Below are positions 19,227 to 31,429 of a stretch of DNA of 64,000 bases, one piece after another. The notes below the pieces were generated by a model. It searched no databases. It saw only the letters and a list, made by a program, of their open reading frames with translations, and was not told where the DNA came from. The position numbers and the translations under genes are program-made. Position 1 is the first letter of the stretch. Every line of letters begins with the position of its first letter. This DNA is from an uncultured Pelagibacteraceae bacterium. Its GTDB lineage: Bacteria > Pseudomonadota > Alphaproteobacteria > Pelagibacterales > Pelagibacteraceae. Where the stretch lies: NCBI GenBank assembly GCA_902576335.1, contig CACGVC010000004.1:1-64000 (forward strand). The letters are read 5' to 3'.

Positions 19227-19638
19227 GACTTCTTTTTTTTGAAATTTGAATTCCAACAGATGAGCAATTTTTTAAGATTTCTAGTTTCTCAATTTTTAAA
19301 GTTATTTTACCTATTCTCTGGTCTTTAAATAGTTCATCAAATACAGCCTCAGCCAATGTCTCTAAAAAATTATAATGTTTTTTTTCTACTAAGTTCTTTA
19401 TTAATTTTACCACTGTTCCATAGTTTACAATTGATTTAATATCTTTATCATTGGTTGGTTTTTTGTCCTCGTAATCTATTTCTAAGCTAAATTTTACTTT
19501 TTGTGCTTTAACTTTCTCAAAATCATAATAACCAAGTTTTAAATCTAGAATTAGTTCGTTAATTAAAATTTTTTTCTCGTAATTAAAAAGAGATTTTGTT
19601 TTATTAATCTTAACAACTTTAAAATTATTTTTTGCCAT
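19213..19638 (-). CDS. folB: Dihydroneopterin aldolase-family protein
   Basis: FolB cleaves dihydroneopterin to 6-hydroxymethyl-dihydropterin in folate synthesis. The tunnelling fold is recognisable: [20 protein letters not shown] has the catalytic Glu region, VKFSLEIDY is a core strand, [17 protein letters not shown] is the substrate-binding helix start, and [14 protein letters not shown] follows. The C-terminal [11 protein letters not shown] supplies the conserved Lys. It is 141 residues, slightly longer than average because of an N-terminal extension of about 25 residues. It lies two genes from an SDR resembling pteridine reductases, which supports a pterin role. Confidence 0.82.
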   Translation of the reverse strand: MAKNNFKVVKINKTKSLFNYEKKILINELILDLKLGYYDFEKVKAQKVKFSLEIDYEDKKPTNDKDIKSIVNYGTVVKLIKNLVEKKHYNFLETLAEAVFDELFKDQRIGKITLKIEKLEILKNCSSVGIQISKKRSHDKL

Positions 19639-19641
19639 AAG

Positions 19642-20550
19642 CTAAATTCTTGATTTGATATAATTTTTTATTTCTGAATTATAATACTGGAAACAAGTAC
19701 CTTGGTCCATATTATGCCCTTTTTTGATGGGATCTGTTTGATTTTTTCCCTTCTTTTTACATTTTTTCCCGTTAATTTTAAAATCATCTGAGATAACTAT
19801 TCTTTTCATGCCAGGTATATCTTCCAGCCAGTCTGATAGTAATCCCTCATAATTATCTTTTGGATGGGTGAAGGCTAGTAGCGGTACTTTCAATTTTTTA
19901 ATTTCATCATTAAATTTTTCTCTAACTTTATATGGTCCGGGTCTTTTTTTTTTGAATTTTTCTAAAGCTTTATCAGCTCCAAGTTTTTTAACTTTATATT
20001 GTTTTGTAAGCTGGCCAAAACATGCTTGCATATAAGCTATTCCACCAGCCGCTTCATCTGGATGTCTCGAAAAAAAAAGTAAAGTTGTAAGACCTCCGCA
20101 AGAATGTCCAGTAACAAAAATTTGATTTTTTGGAACGCCTAAAGAATTTAGTTGTTTTACTAATTGCAAATTAGCCTCAACCCTTTTGTCTATTTTTGTT
20201 TTTCCTACATATGGTTTATCTTTTGATATCCACCATTTTAATGGCATATCACCTTTTATTTTATGAGTACAAAGATTATAAACCATAATTTCTTTTCCAT
20301 TTATTCTTTCGCCAACAAGTGAACCTTGATTTCTAATTTGCCCATAATCGGTACAAGAGTTGCTTGAGCCATCAAAAGTATTTTGACCATGGTTGTAAAT
20401 TAAAATAATTTTTTCTTCAGGGTTATCTATTTTTGATAAAGCTGATACTGATAATTTTTTCGATAAAAATCCACTTTTGTTTATATTATGATTATTAGCA
20501 TAAACACTTGTTGCAAGGAATAGCGAGATAGTAAAAATTAAAAATCTCAT
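19642..20550 (-). CDS. Secreted alpha/beta-hydrolase-fold protein of unknown substrate
   Basis: A signal peptide (residues 1-18, ending SVYA) precedes an alpha/beta hydrolase of about 280 residues. The nucleophile elbow GHSCGG near residue 147 carries the serine. A candidate acid is in LAFTHPKDNYEGLL, and a late His in KKGHNMDQGTC is a candidate for the triad histidine. Several cysteines suggest periplasmic disulfides. It resembles the broad dienelactone-hydrolase/esterase group, but I cannot name the substrate. It sits between folB and the SDR gene with 3-4 bp junctions, so it is part of the operon without an obvious pathway link. Confidence 0.7.
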   Translation of the reverse strand: MRFLIFTISLFLATSVYANNHNINKSGFLSKKLSVSALSKIDNPEEKIILIYNHGQNTFDGSSNSCTDYGQIRNQGSLVGERINGKEIMVYNLCTHKIKGDMPLKWWISKDKPYVGKTKIDKRVEANLQLVKQLNSLGVPKNQIFVTGHSCGGLTTLLFFSRHPDEAAGGIAYMQACFGQLTKQYKVKKLGADKALEKFKKKRPGPYKVREKFNDEIKKLKVPLLAFTHPKDNYEGLLSDWLEDIPGMKRIVISDDFKINGKKCKKKGKNQTDPIKKGHNMDQGTCFQYYNSEIKNYIKSRI

Positions 20551-21283
20551 TCTTTGCTATTTATAACATCGGGAGTTTGCCAATTCAAATTTTGACCACT
20601 ATCAATTGCCAAAACTTGACCTGTAATAGAACTATTTTCAATAAAAAATTTTACAGCTTTACATATTTCCTCAGCATTCACTTGTTGTTTTAATGGTGTT
20701 GCTAAATATTGTTTTTTAAAATGTTTATCTGATTGTCTTTTATTCTTTATTGTGGGACCAGGTGCTATACCGTTTACACGTATTTTTGGCGCAAGACTCA
20801 TAGCACTAGTTTTTGTTAATGTATAAAGTCCACTTTTACTTAGCGTATAAGAAAAGAAAAATGGAGTTAGCTTAAAAACTCTTTGGTCAATAATATTTAT
20901 AATATTATTATTTTTGCCCCTAGTATTCTTTGAAAACTCTTTTGACAAAAGAGCAGGGGCTTTAAGATTTGTTGAAAGATGCTTCTCCCAACTTTTTGAG
21001 TTAAAATTTTCTAATTTGTCATTCTCAAATATTGAGGCATTATTAATTAAGCAGTCAAAAAATTTCATTTTGGATTTTGAAAATTTGATAATTTTTAAAA
21101 TATCCTTTTCTTTGCTTAAGTCACCTTTAACTAAATTTACTATTGATCCATATTTTTGTAATTTACTCTTTAACTTTTCGGCCTTGGATTTTGATTTATT
21201 GTAATGGATAATTATTTCTATATTCGGGCCAGATAATTCTTCAGCTATTGCAGCGCCAATTCTAGTTGCCCCACCAGTGATTA

Positions 21284-21302
<19 letters not shown>
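20547..21302 (-). CDS. SDR-family oxidoreductase, pteridine reductase/FolM-like
   Basis: This is a classical short-chain dehydrogenase/reductase of 251 residues. The cofactor loop is [15 protein letters not shown] (residues 9-23), the NADPH-favouring HYNKSKSK follows, then [12 protein letters not shown] with the NNAS motif near residue 88, and the catalytic Tyr/Lys in [15 protein letters not shown] near residue 147. VNGIAPGPT is the usual late motif. The TGGATRIG loop and the folB neighbour suggest pterin reduction, as for FolM or PTR1, but other substrates are possible. The start is GTG 21302, inside the 3' end of uvrB (19-bp overlap). Confidence 0.8.
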
Positions 21303-24685
<3,383 letters not shown>

Positions 24686-24687
24686 CT

Positions 24688-25635
24688 TTATCTTTGATTT
24701 AAAATTTTTTTTGCTGGAAGAGTTTTTTTGATCCAAGATTTTGGAATAGAGTTTAATCCTTTTAATGCTGCAAAATACGCACCAATAAAATTTGCTCTAG
24801 AGCAATTACATCCACCAGCCTTAATTGTTTTTAAAATAGCTCTTTGATAATTTGTTGAACTTAGTATTGCATGAATAGAGCTATTAAATGTACCTGGGTA
24901 ACTGCATGCCATTCCTAGTTTTTTTACAATCAATGAGTGAGACTTTGATTTTAATTTTCTAATTTTAATTATGTCATTTATAATTATCTTAAAATTGCGA
25001 CTATTCTTAAATCTTTTAACAAATTCATTTATTGGATTTTTTGCACCTTTAAGAGCAAGATCTATAATGTGAAATTTTGCTAATGCATATTTGTGACTGA
25101 TTTTTGAGATTGTTACAGTAGTGATTATCTTTTCTAAACTTTTAAAGTCGTAACCATAAAGAAAATATGGAAGGCTGGCACAAAAACCATCTGACTCATT
25201 AACTTTAACCCCACCAGTAGATTTCTTTTTTAATTTTATATTTTTTACAGTTTCAATCACATTTTGATGAATCCAGGGTCCATTAATTATGCCACGCCAG
25301 TCTTTAACTTTTTTATATTTTGATCTAAGTCCTAGATTCTTCCAATAAATACTTCCAGGGCCGAAATTTTTAAGAATATTTTTTTTAAAACGCTCATTAA
25401 TATTGTCGTGCCCTTCAATCAAAGTTTTAAACATGACTTGACCTATTTCATTATACCCTGAAACTTTGCCGGTTTTTATGTTGTAAAAAGGACTTTTATT
25501 TTTTTTCAAGAAAGAAAAGTCTTTTTTTCCTTTTATATAAGTGTAAAGCTTTTTTTGATTGTACACCCAGTGCAAAGGTCTTGCAGCAGCATCAGCCACA
25601 GTTGCACCTAAAAAAACATGAAGATTATTTTTCAC
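24688..25635 (-). CDS. ADP-ribosylglycohydrolase-family (crystallin J1-like) protein
   Basis: This all-helical protein of 315 residues resembles the DraG/ARH group, especially the crystallin J1-like branch. The N-terminal GATVADAAARPLHWVY has the position where ARH enzymes bind their first metal, and the late motif GGCNCSRANFIGAYFAALKG near residue 277 replaces the usual GGDTDT metal-binding box, so acidic ligands there are missing. It may therefore have altered or lost hydrolase activity. It lies 1 bp downstream of trxB and is probably co-transcribed with it. The substrate is unknown. Confidence 0.75.
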   Translation of the reverse strand: MKNNLHVFLGATVADAAARPLHWVYNQKKLYTYIKGKKDFSFLKKNKSPFYNIKTGKVSGYNEIGQVMFKTLIEGHDNINERFKKNILKNFGPGSIYWKNLGLRSKYKKVKDWRGIINGPWIHQNVIETVKNIKLKKKSTGGVKVNESDGFCASLPYFLYGYDFKSLEKIITTVTISKISHKYALAKFHIIDLALKGAKNPINEFVKRFKNSRNFKIIINDIIKIRKLKSKSHSLIVKKLGMACSYPGTFNSSIHAILSSTNYQRAILKTIKAGGCNCSRANFIGAYFAALKGLNSIPKSWIKKTLPAKKILNQR

Positions 25636-25636
25636 G

Positions 25637-26581
25637 TTAGTGTGATAAGAATTTTTCCGCTTCTAAAGCCGCCATACAACCCATTCCTGCTGCAGTTACT
25701 GCTTGTCTAAATGTTTTGTCTTTAACGTCACCAGCTGCATAAACACCAGGAATATTTGTTTCTGTTGAGTCTGGTTTTGTAATTAAATAACCCTCTTTAT
25801 CCATTTGCAATTGATCTTTAAAAAGTTGAGTAGCTGGATCATGACCTATAGCAATAAAAACTCCGTCTAATTTAAGTTCTTCGATTTTATTTGTTTTAAC
25901 ATTTTTAATTTTAATTCCCTTAACATTTTTAGGGTCTTTATCTCCCACAACGTCTTCTACAACTGAGTCCCAAATAATTTCAATTTTTTTATTTTCCATT
26001 AATTTTTTTTGAAGCATTTTTTCTGCCCTCAAACTATCTCTTCTGTGGATTAATTTTACTTTTGACGCAAATTTTGTAAGAAACATCGCTTCTTCAACTG
26101 CTGCATTACCACCACCTACAACAGCAACTTCTTTATCTTTAAAGAAAAACCCATCACACGTAGCACACGCTGAAACACCAAATCCTCTAAAGTCTTGCTC
26201 AGATTTTAAATTTAGCCATCTTGCTTGAGCACCGGTTGAAATAATAATGCTGTCAGCAGTGTATTTCTGTCCAGTATCACCCATAGCTTCAAAAGGAGAA
26301 GTCTTTAAATTTACTGAACTAATGTGATCCTCTATCATCTCAGTTCCAACAGCTTTAGCTTGCTCTTTCATTTGATCCATCAGCCAAGGCCCTTGAATTA
26401 CATCAGCAAATCCTGGATAATTTTCTACATCAGTTGTTGTTGTAAGTTGACCACCCGGCTCTGATCCATACACTAAAATTGGATTGAGCATTGCTCTTGC
26501 AGCGTAAACAGCGGCTGTGTATCCGGCGGGACCAGATCCAATTATTAACACTTTTGTGTGTTTAGTTGGATTTTGACTCAT
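25637..26581 (-). CDS. trxB: Thioredoxin-disulfide reductase
   Basis: TrxB reduces thioredoxin with NADPH through FAD and a redox disulfide. The FAD loop is IIGSGPAGYTAAVYAARA (residues 14-31), the active disulfide is CATCDG near residue 140, the NADPH loop is AVVGGGNAAVEEAMFL near residue 155, and the closing FAD motif is GVYAAGDVKDKTFRQAVTAA near residue 280. At 314 residues it has the low-molecular-weight bacterial form. It is divergent from the ELM1-family gene across 21 bp and upstream of the ADP-ribosylglycohydrolase-like gene. Confidence 0.97.
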   Translation of the reverse strand: MSQNPTKHTKVLIIGSGPAGYTAAVYAARAMLNPILVYGSEPGGQLTTTTDVENYPGFADVIQGPWLMDQMKEQAKAVGTEMIEDHISSVNLKTSPFEAMGDTGQKYTADSIIISTGAQARWLNLKSEQDFRGFGVSACATCDGFFFKDKEVAVVGGGNAAVEEAMFLTKFASKVKLIHRRDSLRAEKMLQKKLMENKKIEIIWDSVVEDVVGDKDPKNVKGIKIKNVKTNKIEELKLDGVFIAIGHDPATQLFKDQLQMDKEGYLITKPDSTETNIPGVYAAGDVKDKTFRQAVTAAGMGCMAALEAEKFLSH

Positions 26582-26602
26582 ATGAAAGCTATATAGTGAT
26601 TA

Positions 26603-27553
26603 ATGACTAAATTAAAAGGTTTATTATTGACCGAGGGAATGCACGGTATGATTAGTCAGGTTGAAGGACTTGCAAAAGCTTTAGATCTTGATTTTATACA
26701 CGAAAAAATTGAACTTGATAATTTTTGGAAGCTTATTCCACCAAAAATAACACCAATCAAAAGTTTTGTATTTAAAAATAATATTCTGCATGATTTTAAT
26801 ATTGTTATTTCTTGCGGAAGAAAAAGTGTAATACCATCAATTTACTTAAAAAAAAAATTTAAAGAAAAAATTATTAACATTCACATTCAAGATCCCAAAG
26901 TTTCTTTAACTAACTTTGATTTTGTTGTGGCTCCAGAACATGATGGATTAATAGGAAAAAATGTAATTTCGACTAAGGGAGCAATTCATTACTTGAGAGA
27001 AAATGAGTTGGATGAAAATACTTCATATTTAAAACCAAAGATTAAGAAAGAAAAAATTGTCACTTTAGTTGTAGGAGGGCCTAATAAATATTATGACTAT
27101 AAACCAAAAGTAGTAGAAGAAATATTTTCAAAAATTAAACAAAATTTCATTAATAACGACTATCAATTAATATTTATACCCTCAATGCGAACTCCAAAAA
27201 ATGTGATTGATAAAGCAAAAAATTATTTTGATGACCATCAAATTATTGTTAGTGAAATTGATAAAAAAGCTTACTTATCTTCTTTAGGACTAGCAGATCA
27301 TATTGTCGTTACATGTGACTCAACCTCTATGATATCGGAGGCAGCAATCACTGGTAAACCGATTTATGTAGCGCATATGCCATATATAAAAAATAACTAT
27401 AGATTTAAAAAATTTTTTGAAATATTTAAGAAACTCAATATCATTAAAGATTTAGGTGACAATTTAGAAGTCTGGAAATATGAAAAACTTAATGAAACAG
27501 ATAGAATATCAGGATATATAAAGAGCAAATTAAAAGACTATGACATTTCTTAA
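26603..27553 (+). CDS. ELM1-family (DUF1022) protein
   Basis: The family is named after the plant mitochondrial fission factor ELM1 and is common in alphaproteobacteria, where its role is unknown. Characteristic parts are the start LLTEGMHGMISQVEGLAKAL, ISCGRKSVIPSIYL near residue 74, VVGGPNKYYDY near residue 155, and the late VVTCDSTSMISEAAITGKPI near residue 235. The overall fold looks like a GT-B glycosyltransferase, so a sugar-transfer role is possible but unproven. It overlaps the oxygenase gene downstream by 14 bp. Confidence 0.8.
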   Translation: MTKLKGLLLTEGMHGMISQVEGLAKALDLDFIHEKIELDNFWKLIPPKITPIKSFVFKNNILHDFNIVISCGRKSVIPSIYLKKKFKEKIINIHIQDPKVSLTNFDFVVAPEHDGLIGKNVISTKGAIHYLRENELDENTSYLKPKIKKEKIVTLVVGGPNKYYDYKPKVVEEIFSKIKQNFINNDYQLIFIPSMRTPKNVIDKAKNYFDDHQIIVSEIDKKAYLSSLGLADHIVVTCDSTSMISEAAITGKPIYVAHMPYIKNNYRFKKFFEIFKKLNIIKDLGDNLEVWKYEKLNETDRISGYIKSKLKDYDIS

Positions 27554-28202
27554 TTCTATATTAAATCAATCCAAAAAGTATGATTTCCCATTTGATCATT
27601 GGGAATATAATAATGCTTTAAGTGAAAATGCAATTCAGGAAATAATTACAGCGGATATACCAGATGTAAGCAAACATAACCTATCTTACGATGGCACAAG
27701 AGCAATCGATGGTGGAGCTGCAGAATTTAGAGAGGGAATTGCATCTGGTGGTAAAGCAATAAAATTTAGATGCTTTGTTACAAAAGAAAACTCAGCACAA
27801 TTTCCAAACTTAGTTAGATTTATAAATGAATTACAATCTAAAGAAACCTATGAGTCAATTTCAAAAATGATTAACAAAGATCTTTCCAATTCTTATGTAA
27901 GAGTAGAGGTTATCTGTGATCGTGAAGGTTTCTGGTTGAAACCTCACTGCGATATAAAAGAAAAACTAATGTCAGGACTAATTTTTGTAAATAAGGAAAA
28001 TGAGTCTGAAGATTTAGGTACTGATTTTTACAATAATAAATTAGTGAAAGTTAAGACAGTGCCATATAAGCATAATTATGGTTATTTGTTTTCAAGTGGC
28101 CCAAATACTTGGCACGGAATGGAAAAGAAAAAAATAGTTAAAGAGAGAAGATGTATTCAAGTAAATTATGTAACATTCAAAACTGATTGGAAAGTTGAAT
28201 AA
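27540..28202 (+). CDS. 2-oxoglutarate/Fe(II)-dependent oxygenase-like protein
   Basis: This 220-residue protein has the iron-binding facial triad of the double-stranded beta-helix oxygenases: HCD in FWLKPHCDIKEK near residue 138 and a distal His in NTWHGMEKK near residue 196. A nearby Arg in KERRCIQVNYV fits the 2-oxoglutarate carboxylate contact. Members hydroxylate proteins or small molecules; the substrate here is unknown. Its ATG lies within the last codons of the ELM1-family gene, so the two are co-translated, and a joint envelope or surface-sugar role is conceivable only as inference. Confidence 0.75.
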   Translation: MTFLNSILNQSKKYDFPFDHWEYNNALSENAIQEIITADIPDVSKHNLSYDGTRAIDGGAAEFREGIASGGKAIKFRCFVTKENSAQFPNLVRFINELQSKETYESISKMINKDLSNSYVRVEVICDREGFWLKPHCDIKEKLMSGLIFVNKENESEDLGTDFYNNKLVKVKTVPYKHNYGYLFSSGPNTWHGMEKKKIVKERRCIQVNYVTFKTDWKVE

Positions 28203-28228
28203 TATGTAATTTTAAAAAATTTAATAAC

Positions 28229-28468
28229 TTAAAACAGACAAGAATAAGTTCCCAAAACAAATAATGTTACAAAAGTAAAACATATACCAGAAACAGCTTT
28301 TACCTGATCACCATATTCATTAGGATTATCTTTACTATAAAGTCTCCAGTAACCTTCATTATTATTTTTATTAGAAAAATTATCTAAACTATTTTCAATA
28401 TATTCACTGATATCCGAGCTTCTAACTGCATCGTGAAATTGGTTGCTTTTAAGGTTCTCTGTACTCAT
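28229..28468 (-). CDS. Small protein with C-terminal membrane segment, unknown function
   Basis: This is a 79-residue protein from ATG 28468. A longer frame starting at 28546 would add 26 residues of poor quality and include what looks like an upstream element. The first 55 residues are polar, with the stretch DAVRSSDISEYIENSLDNFS, then GYWRLYSKDNPNEYGDQV, and a single hydrophobic C-terminal segment (VSGICFTFVTLFVLGTYSC). It resembles a tail-anchored protein. The only neighbours are the convergent oxygenase gene and a divergent small membrane gene. I do not recognise it. Confidence 0.5.
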   Translation of the reverse strand: MSTENLKSNQFHDAVRSSDISEYIENSLDNFSNKNNNEGYWRLYSKDNPNEYGDQVKAVSGICFTFVTLFVLGTYSCLF

Positions 28469-28607
28469 ATTTTTTTTTAATAATTCTAAAATAAAATAAA
28501 AAAAGAGTCCTAGGTAATATTTGTTAAAGTTACCATTTTGGGTCAAAAAGATTGATAAATCGTAATTATATATTGATAGTTGAATTTATTAATTTATTTA
28601 ATTACCG

Positions 28608-28949
28608 ATGATTATAAAATATTTAAGTTTTTTGGTAGGTTTGATCTGGTCTTACTCTTTAATTAAAACACAATCTATTTTTAGTAAAAAAGCAGGTCTA
28701 ATCTTTAAATTGTTTATCTCCAAGGTTTCTTGGTTAACCCTAATTGTGGCAATTTATTTTGGGTATAAAAATTTTTCTGTTGAGTACATTTTGGCAGGTA
28801 TTATTTTCTCTATTATTTTAGTTCATCTTGGATTTAAATTTTTAGGTAAATATTTAAAGTCAAAATTTAGTGAAAAACAACTTACTACTACAAAAACATT
28901 TTTTGAATATTCATTAATAGCTTGGGTTTTATATTATATTTTTTATTAA
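28608..28949 (+). CDS. Small integral membrane protein, unknown function
   Basis: A 113-residue, mostly hydrophobic protein with about four membrane segments: IKYLSFLVGLIWSYSLI, KVSWLTLIVAIYFGY, EYILAGIIFSIILVHLGF and a C-terminal FEYSLIAWVLYYIFY, separated by short lysine-rich loops. No family motif is recognised. It precedes the type IV pilus genes by 72 bp in the same direction, but nothing in the sequence ties it to pili. Confidence 0.6.
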   Translation: MIIKYLSFLVGLIWSYSLIKTQSIFSKKAGLIFKLFISKVSWLTLIVAIYFGYKNFSVEYILAGIIFSIILVHLGFKFLGKYLKSKFSEKQLTTTKTFFEYSLIAWVLYYIFY

Positions 28950-29021
28950 TAATGAACTATTTTGCTCAAACTGAGCTAAGTTAATATTGTTTTTTCTAAT
29001 AATTATATATAAATATTTGTT

Positions 29022-30035
29022 ATGTTTGAAAAATTAGAAGAACTTGCAAAAAATAATAAAAAAATTTCCGACTTTCATATTAGAAGTGGTTGGCCTTTAG
29101 CTTATCGTCAAACTGGCGAAATTCATAAAATTCAAGAGGTTGTAGTTAAAGCCCAGGATCTTCAAGATTTATTATCAACAAACTGTAATGAAATTGAAAT
29201 GAATAGATTTAAGGATACTCATGAATTAGATTCCTCAGTAACTTTGAGTGGACTAAGATTTAGAGCAAACTTTTACAAAACTATTCATGGTCCTGCTGCA
29301 GTATTAAGAAGAGTTGAGAGTGTAATTCCGACGATGGATCAATTTGACCTACCGCCTGTTCTTTATGATATCATCGATATGCATAAAGGTTTAGTTTTAG
29401 TGACAGGTCCAACAGGTTCGGGTAAGTCAACAACCCTTGCAGCAATAGTTAATGAAATTAACAAGACAAGAACTTCAAATATTATAACGGTTGAAGATCC
29501 AGTTGAATTTATTCATAAAGATATAAAGAGTATTGTTTCTCACAGAGAGGTTGGAAAACAAACCCAATCTTTTGCTAGCGCATTAAAAGCCGCATTGAGA
29601 GAAGATCCAGATGTTATATTAGTAGGAGAGATGAGAGATCTTGAAACAGTTTCACTTGCTTTAACTGCAGCTGAGACGGGTCACCTTGTTTTTGGAACTT
29701 TGCACACAAGTGGTGCCCCGAGTACCATAAACAGAATCATAGACGTATTTCCGCCAGAACAACAAGCGCAGATTAGAGCTCAAATTTCTACATCTTTAAA
29801 AATGGTTGTAACCCAAAGACTTCTAAAAACAAAAGACGGGCAAGGTCGTTGTGGTGCCTTTGAAGTAATGAAATGTACTGCACCAATTCAAAACTTAATA
29901 CGAGAATCTAAAATCCACCAAATACCAAGCATCATGCAGACCGCCGTTAAGGAAGGAATGATTACAATGACAAAATCTTTAGAGGAACTTGTCAAAGCAG
30001 GAAAAATCGATGCATCAGCTGGTAGAGAACAATAA
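29022..30035 (+). CDS. pilT: Type IV pilus retraction ATPase PilT
   Basis: PilT powers pilus retraction at the inner-membrane base. This 337-residue protein has the N-terminal PilT domain (ISDFHIRSGWPLAYRQTGEI), Walker A GPTGSGKSTTLAAIV near residue 130, the Asp box NIITVEDPVEFIH, Walker B VILVGEMRDLETVSLALTAA near residue 202, and the His box GHLVFGTLHTSGAPSTINRI. It lacks the zinc-binding Cys motif present in the PilB gene below, as expected for a retraction ATPase. The AIRNLIRE motif is represented by PIQNLIRESKIHQI. It starts the pilus locus and overlaps the first minor pilin. Confidence 0.93.
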   Translation: MFEKLEELAKNNKKISDFHIRSGWPLAYRQTGEIHKIQEVVVKAQDLQDLLSTNCNEIEMNRFKDTHELDSSVTLSGLRFRANFYKTIHGPAAVLRRVESVIPTMDQFDLPPVLYDIIDMHKGLVLVTGPTGSGKSTTLAAIVNEINKTRTSNIITVEDPVEFIHKDIKSIVSHREVGKQTQSFASALKAALREDPDVILVGEMRDLETVSLALTAAETGHLVFGTLHTSGAPSTINRIIDVFPPEQQAQIRAQISTSLKMVVTQRLLKTKDGQGRCGAFEVMKCTAPIQNLIRESKIHQIPSIMQTAVKEGMITMTKSLEELVKAGKIDASAGREQ

Positions 30036-30690
30036 AGGGTTTACAACTTTAGAAGTTATAGTTGTGCTATGTATTGTGGGTATACTATCAGCTATTTCTT
30101 TCCCACGAATATTAGACTGGAATAAGGCTAGAGCAGTGCAATCAGATGTCCTCAAAGCATTTAATGTATTTGATAATATAAACTCACAAGTACAAAGAGG
30201 ACTATACGCTTTTGTTCAAGTTTACATAAATTTTGAGGACTCAGAAGATACAGGTCCCGCTCTTACAATTACATCAAGAGGAATAACAGCTGATACATTA
30301 GGTGACAGAATTACTTCAGGAGATTTTAGAAATGCATCTGAAAGATGTTCCAAAAATATAGATGACTGGGATCATGATGGCACCATATCTGATAGGCCTG
30401 AGGTGTCCAGTGTAATTTTAAATAACCTTCAAACAACCTTAGACGAAGTTGAAGCAGGAGTATGTTTTTCAAAAGATGGGAGGTGGTATAGTACAACTGA
30501 TGAATTAGATGGAGAAAATTCTTTAGAATTATTTGGAACCGGAGGTATTTGTGACAGACACTTATCCCCTAGAGACGAAATGGATATACGTAGAGGTCCC
30601 CAATGTGAATATCGTATTATTTGGTCAAGATTTGGTAATATTAAAGTTGAAAAATGGGCTGAAGTAAGAGGAGATTGGGTTACTCAATAG
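30010..30690 (+). CDS. Minor pseudopilin with prepilin N-terminus (FimT/GspH-like position)
   Basis: The N-terminal leader is short and ends KGF, cleaved by PilD before TTLEVIVVLCIVGILSAI, with the conserved Glu at +5 of the mature protein. ATG 30010 has AGGA 7 bp upstream and is preferred over TTG 29989. The 226-residue protein has a cysteine-containing globular head. It is the first of four minor pilins and overlaps the pilT end by 26 bp. Minor pilins prime pilus assembly and position the tip adhesin. Exact assignment among FimT/FimU types is not possible by eye. Confidence 0.8.
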   Translation: MHQLVENNKGFTTLEVIVVLCIVGILSAISFPRILDWNKARAVQSDVLKAFNVFDNINSQVQRGLYAFVQVYINFEDSEDTGPALTITSRGITADTLGDRITSGDFRNASERCSKNIDDWDHDGTISDRPEVSSVILNNLQTTLDEVEAGVCFSKDGRWYSTTDELDGENSLELFGTGGICDRHLSPRDEMDIRRGPQCEYRIIWSRFGNIKVEKWAEVRGDWVTQ

Positions 30691-30691
30691 A

Positions 30692-31429
30692 ATGAAAAAT
30701 AATAAAGAAAAAGGGATGAGTATATTAGAGGCAATTGTTGCAAGCGTAATAGTTGGCATTGGTTTCATAGGAATTTTTCAAATGGTTGGCTATGCAGTAA
30801 ATTCTATTGATGTTTCAGGAGAGAGGTCAAAAGCTGGACATTTAGTAGGAATGATTGCAGAGGGAGTGCTTGGTTACAAAGATACTTATGTAGGAGTAAG
30901 TGAAAATGATGAACAGGCATTGATTTTTGAAGATGGTAAAGCATATATGCCTTCAGAGGCAGATCGAAAAGCGTGCGCAAAATTTGTACAATTTTATACC
31001 AATTTGGATTTTGAAGAATCTGGGGATACTAATGCTTGTGGATCAGATACTAAGCTTAATAATATAACCAACATTATAAATACGGATAAATGCTCTACAG
31101 AAGAAAGGTTGCCTCTTTATAAAAAAGATGAAGCATCAATTTGGGGAGGAAAAAGTGCTGCTTCAAACCAAATACTAAAGTGGCAGGCAATTTTAAATCA
31201 AGATCAATTAATAAAATGTAAAACCGAAAAAGATACAAAGTCGATTAAGATGTTTGATATGTGTCGTTGGGCCTCAAACAAATGTACATATACTAATAAT
31301 AACATATTTGATGATCGAATGTATGTTGGAAGAATTCAATTCAATTTAAACGGTGGAAAGAAAAGAAGATTTTTATATTTCCAAGCAGACTATGAACCCA
31401 AATATCGAGCTAGAGGAGCTGGAGAATGA
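30692..31429 (+). CDS. Minor pilin, PilV-like
   Basis: The prepilin leader NNKEKG precedes MSILEAIVASVIVGIGFIGIF, with Glu at mature position 5. The 245-residue protein has a large head with many Cys residues, for example ADRKACAKF, TNACGSD, NTDKCSTEE and MCRWASNKC, suggesting disulfides. Position after the FimT-like gene and before the PilW-like gene matches the common minor-pilin order, and SILEAIVASVI is typical of PilV. The head sequence is not recognisable, which is normal for minor pilins. Confidence 0.78.
   Translation: MKNNKEKGMSILEAIVASVIVGIGFIGIFQMVGYAVNSIDVSGERSKAGHLVGMIAEGVLGYKDTYVGVSENDEQALIFEDGKAYMPSEADRKACAKFVQFYTNLDFEESGDTNACGSDTKLNNITNIINTDKCSTEERLPLYKKDEASIWGGKSAASNQILKWQAILNQDQLIKCKTEKDTKSIKMFDMCRWASNKCTYTNNNIFDDRMYVGRIQFNLNGGKKRRFLYFQADYEPKYRARGAGE

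Noticed and set aside
28961..28995. Intrinsic terminator GCTCA/TGAGC upstream of pilT
   Set aside because: The stem has only five pairs and the T-run is about ten bases away, too weak to call.
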